DNA from: Echinarachnius parma
Taxonomy: Eukaryota; Echinodermata; Echinoidea; Clypeasteroida; Echinarachniidae
Assembly: GCA_037951105.1 (NCBI GenBank)
Contig: JBAMJV010003261.1
Location: 1-64,000 of the forward strand
DNA length: 64,000 bases
Direction of reading: 5' to 3'
Part shown: in pieces, positions 59,600 through 64,000 of the stretch
Numbering within the stretch: position 1 is the first letter of the stretch
Layout of the letters: each line of letters starts with the position of its first letter
Made by a program: the position numbers and the translations under genes
The notes under the pieces: generated by a model
Databases searched by the model: none
Told to the model about the DNA's origin: nothing
The model's input: the letters and a program-made list of their open reading frames with translations, nothing else

Positions 59600-60340
59600 T
59601 TAAACTAAAACTAAGCTAGTGCGGTTGAATATGGGTCCACGATAGCAATAGTAAGCCATCATTTAATTTTGAAATAAAAGTACCCGATCAATAACAAATA
59701 TTTATATTTTAATGTATTTGAACAGGATGCTATTAACTAAAGCCGTCATTTAATTTTTCTAATACGCGATAAATCAAAAATGTATCCGACGTTAGTTCAC
59801 CATCAGAACACACTTATAAATGACTGTCCCCATTTACGTAATTTGACCTATAAATGACTAAATGCAGTCCATATTTTTGTAGGTCATAACAATGGCAATG
59901 AAACAATGACAACTGTTCTCATTTCCAAATCGTTAAATGATTTTAAATCAGATAATGCATTTGCGTGGGAGTGTACAGCTAGCACGTGGGGTGCCGGTGT
60001 AAAGGAAAAATAATATATCCATAGGGAATTTCCCCACCCACGGTCATAATGGCGTTTGCGTAATTTACAATAGTTCAGCACAGCGAAAACGCAGCTGTCA
60101 TTTCTGTGCAACTACATGTTTTTAAAAATTTGAAGGAAAAGGGCAAACTATTAGCAGATATACTAACTTCAAGTAACCTCGTCTATTCATGTACATAACA
60201 TTTGGAAAATATGGAGAAAATGACAAAAGGTTAGGTAATCGATTTGTAGAGTCCGCTGCACTATTAATGTACCTATTTCACTTGTTTAATGAAATATTAC
60301 AATGATTTTTTAAGCCTAACTGTGAAATCATTTATTGTTT
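59600..60340. other. Stretch without recognised gene
   Basis: No coding, RNA or repeat signal that I can support. Confidence 0.4.
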
Positions 60341-60346
60341 ATGGTT

Positions 60347-60733
60347 TTAAAAGGGACTTGTAACATTGTCCAAATCCTCAAAATCCAATTGAAATTCTAG
60401 CGGTTCCCTCATACCTTGTTGTATTCTTATTAACAAAAAAAAGCATGGGACAGGTTTCGGTTTTTCAAATTTCCCTTTCGTTAAAAAGATATTTACGATT
60501 GAAGTATTCAGATGTCAAATTATCCAATGGATCGTCAGAACCGTGTACAAAGTGAGTGCAATGAGTTAGTGAATGTCACTTTGCATTTTTGCTCATTACT
60601 CGGTCATATAACTTCCATTTAACTTGAAATGTTCACACAACACCCAGTGGACATATCAGATAACAACAATATACATTGTATCAACCACTCATCGTTTTTT
60701 GCACATGTCAACGAAGTTACTAGATCCCTTTAA
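60347..60733 (+). mobile_element. TTAA element family A, full length
   Basis: 387 bp, TTAA at both ends, AAAAGGGACTTGTAACATTG at the left and GTTACTAGATCCCTTT at the right. Confidence 0.8.
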
Positions 60734-60845
60734 TGGTAATTCATACGAAGTTGAAGTTTTAAGAGGAAAATGTTTTGTTAGTAAATAGTGTTCATAAATC
60801 AGCATAATCTTAATCATTGCTGCCATAATTAACACCACTATCAAC

Positions 60846-61005
60846 CTCATCACCATCACCATCACCACCATCACCATCACCATCATCATCATTATCATCA
60901 CCATCTCCCATCACCATCATCACCATCTTCATTATCATCATCATCACCACCATCATCATCACCACCAACATCATCACCACCACCACTATCATCATTACTC
61001 ATATC
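60846..61005. repeat. (CAT/CAC)n microsatellite
   Basis: About 160 bp of imperfect ATC/ACC triplets. Met/Val-rich frames across it are artefacts. Confidence 0.9.
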
Positions 61006-61938
61006 AGCATCAAGTTTAGCATAAACAGTTGAACTAAACGACCGTTAAAAAAAAAATCCTAACAAATAATAAACACAAGAAACAAATTATCAGATAAGAA
61101 ACGCTGAATATTTAAACTGTTAATATTATTTATTATTTCCTTTTTAACAAAGAAACAGATATACATATGTATTTAAACAATTACAACCCCTGATTTATAA
61201 TCAGTATTAATCACAATGGAATTTTTGAACACTTTAAACATCCAAATTATTTAAGAAATTAGCTATACCCTAATCCTATCATACGCCAGAATACTAGTAT
61301 CAATAACCAAGAGAAAATTGCTTTGTAGATGGCCAGCAAAGTTTTGCTGGAAATGTTTTGTTTTATAACACACATCTTAGAAATGCAACATAATGCTTAA
61401 ATCAAACACAGTCCTTTGTATGGTGGAACCTTGTTATAAAGAGGTGAGAGCTCTGATAAAACAAGGCCCTCTTATTACAAGGTACATTTCTTGGAGCATT
61501 TAATAGCTCATTATATTCTTTGAAAACCCAAAACTCATTATAATGCTCCTATTGGTAATAAGATTACAAGGTATAAAAAAAGCACTAGATTTCTAAGTTT
61601 TGTGGATTTGGACATTAGATCCATTCAATATTATGTATACAGAATTGTGAAACAGATCCATTGTAATTGACATTGATCTATTAAATTAAAAAAAAAAGGA
61701 TGGTAACTCGTGCAAATTATGTTTTACACTGTTGGAAATGAGAGGCACTGGTAGCTGAATCTACCAAATTTCAAGAAAGTTTCTTCAAAAGGTATACAAT
61801 ACAATACAACACAGTCAATTATACATAGAACAGTCACAATCCTTCACTTTATCTTCCATTGGTGACTTTTTGAAATATGGTTGTCCACGTCTTTGAATAT
61901 TTGTAAAGCTCTTGTAAAAATTGCACATTGTGATTATG

Positions 61939-62313
61939 TTAAAGGGATCTAGTAACTTTGTTGACAAGTGCAAAAAGTGATGAGTGATTAATAAAATGTG
62001 TATTGGTGTGATCTGATATGTCCACAAAGTAATGTGTGAAAATTTCACATTTTTGGGCTGAGATATGAGCAAAAATGCAAAGTGATATTCACTAACCTAT
62101 TGCACTTACTTTGTACACGGCTTAAATTATCCCGTATACAATTTAACATCTAAACACTTCAATCGTAAATATCTTTTGAACGAAATGGAAATTTGAAAAA
62201 CTGAAACGTGTCCCATACTTTTATTGTTAATATGAATATGATAAGGTATGAGAGAACCACTAGAGTTCCAAGTAGGTTTTTAGGATTTGGACAATGTTAC
62301 TTAGTCCCTTTAA
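61939..62313 (-). mobile_element. TTAA element family A, full length
   Basis: 375 bp, TTAA at both ends, AAAGGGATCTAGTAACTTTG at the left and GTTACTTAGTCCCTTT at the right. It lacks the MITE B insertion and so serves as the empty-site reference for 34835-34993. A scrap of the same family lies at about 61585-61625. Confidence 0.8.
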
Positions 62314-62707
62314 TTGACAAGTGACTTTTATTGAAGTTTTTAATTTAATTTTCAAAGAGCTGGACTATTTATTTCAGCTTGGCTTTGTATTTTCAAAGCA
62401 TAACAACAATTGGATATTGATACACTTTACTACTAAATAAATGTTGATCAAATTTCCTTTTCAAAGTTGTATTGTATAAAAGACAGTACGCAAATTTGAA
62501 ATCACTTATGTAAGGAATACATTATTTCAAACATAGAGCAACTAACCAGAAATATATCATATAAATGAAAACGAACAAGGAAAAATGGGCATCCTTTTTC
62601 ATTTACTGTTAAGAATATGCGTCTTTTATTAAGTGTGAAGTCGAAAATCTATTAATAAGCTATCAAGAAACAAAAAGACCCATAATATTCAATACACAAT
62701 TTAACTA

Positions 62708-62882
62708 CAGTCAAACCTATGTATAGTGAACACTTAGCGGAAACAAGTAAAGTGGCCACTGTAGACAGGTGACCTCTATAGATAGGTTCCATAATATTTT
62801 TTTAAGCAGAGGATTCCTTTCACTAACCACTGCAGGTAGGTTGGCTGTTATAGACAGGTGGCCCCCAACACAGGTTTGACTG
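62708..62882. mobile_element. 175-bp mariner-type MITE, TA flanks
   Basis: CAGTCAAACCT and AGGTTTGACTG are exact inverted ends, with TA on each side (62706-62707, 62883-62884). The interior reads GACAGGTGACCTCTATAGAT and an inverted relative. Confidence 0.75.
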
Positions 62883-62884
62883 TA

Positions 62885-64000
62885 TTTGATGTGTTGATTT
62901 CCATTCCCATTACAAAAGCTCAAAACCAACGAATACAAAATGTGAGGGACCAATTACAAGCTGGGTATAGTAAAATAAAAGGCCCCTATTATAGACATTC
63001 AATATGCAATAGAGTATTCAAGTAAAAGTCAACATTTGTTGTGTTGAGTTCCCGTTCAATGTAATATTCACATCGTTATCTGTCTACTGTCCACTTCCAT
63101 TGGGAAAGAAAATATGAGCTAGGTATGAGAAATCAAAGGCCCCCAAAACAGTCAATATTCAAATCTGAATGTAATTCAAAATGCAAGAATGTATCAAATG
63201 ACCCGTTCCCTACGAGTTTATGAAATCCCCATAGACTTTGTACACAACCCACTCGGTTTCTGTGGTCAAGGGGTTAAAGACAATATTCTACATTTGTTGT
63301 GTTAAATTCCCGTTCAATATAATATTCACATTATTATCTGTCTACCGTTTGATGAAAGTTCTCTCTCTCCATGGAAAAAGAAAATATAAGCTAGGTATGA
63401 GAAATCCCCCCAAAACAGTCAATATTCAAAGAATGTAATTCAATATACAAGAAAGTATCAATTTAATACAATATTCTACATTTGTTGCGTTGAGTTCCCG
63501 TTCTATGTAATATTCTCATCACTGTCTGCCTCCTGTGTGATGTTTATCTCTTGAATCTTTCTCTCCGTGGGACAGAATCTGTGGGGAGAGCTTCCACATT
63601 TCTCTTGTTCCTTGTTGTTTGGCTTATGGTAAGAAAATAATGAAAGGCATTTCCGAACCTTTTTCCAACTGTATTCAAATCAATGGGCAGTATGTGATAA
63701 AAGCCAACATAAATTGTTTTTTTTTCACAAGGTAAACAGTGTTTTGTTTTTTTAAATGAAACTTTCACACATCATTCCAAATAATCTTACAGTGATAGTG
63801 GTATATGATTGAAGTCTCAAATTTCAGAAAAAAAATCAGACATAAGTCTACATTTATGTTCCCATTCCATGTATTATTCTCATCATAGTCTGCCTGCTGT
63901 GTGTTCAATTGATGAATGTTTTCCTCTATCCCTGGGAACTGGGAACCAAGTCGCACAAACTATTTTGATTATTAAAAACAAAGGCCCCCAAAACATTCCA
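62885..64000. repeat. Degenerate tandem repeat to the right edge
   Basis: CTACATTTGTTGTGTTGAGT, TCCCGTTCAATGTAATATTC, TATGAGCTAGGTATGAGAAA and CCCCCAAAACAGTCAATATT recur near 62890, 63030, 63285, 63470 and 63850. Spacing is irregular. No gene was seen. Confidence 0.6.

Overview
The window looks like nuclear DNA of a multicellular animal. It has about 35% G+C by eye, coding sequence broken into short exons with consensus GT..AG junctions, and very dense small DNA transposons, satellites and microsatellites. There are no bacterial operons or ribosome-binding sites. The repeat style (TTAA-flanked and hAT-like miniature elements, tRNA-derived SINEs, long G/C runs at element ends) suggests a marine invertebrate. 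I cannot fix the phylum from sequence alone.

Only one protein-coding gene can be supported. It lies on the minus strand, from the signal-peptide exon near 39,045 to the left edge, where the last visible exon is still open. Eight exons join in compatible phases (2-2, 1-1, 1-1, 0-0, 1-1, 2-2, 1-1) to give at least 693 residues. The predicted type I membrane protein has, in order, a signal peptide, a short EMI-like cysteine segment, one complete six-cysteine kringle, an EGF/laminin-EGF-like segment, a cysteine-rich juxtamembrane piece, one membrane span with an RRRR stop-transfer, an acidic linker and a long Ser/Thr/Pro-rich tail. The tail carries a YLNV and a YVND motif (pYxN type) and proline clusters. 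I do not recognise this domain order as a named family. Decayed partial copies of exons 4 and 5 sit just upstream of their parents.

Layout by region. 1-8,052: exons 8 to 2, with small elements in the introns. 8,053-38,842: a first intron of about 30.8 kb, largely mobile-element and tandem-repeat DNA. It includes an array of eight 156-bp units, each carrying a palindromic RFX/X-box-like site. 38,288-38,824: a (CTA/ACT)n block starting about 18 bp beyond the exon 1 donor. 38,843-39,048: exon 1. 39,050-64,000: no further gene recognised. This part holds a tRNA-derived SINE, hAT-like elements with 8-bp target duplications, a LINE fragment inside a TTAA element, a roughly 205-220 bp satellite broken by two transposons (one a 2.9-kb foldback), and a near-identical 737-bp tandem duplication.

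The main new candidate is the kringle-EGF receptor-like gene. Other points worth checking are the X-box array in its first intron, the exon duplications, and the large TTAA-flanked element population. Exon boundaries were read by eye from splice consensus and phase. No transcript or database evidence was available.
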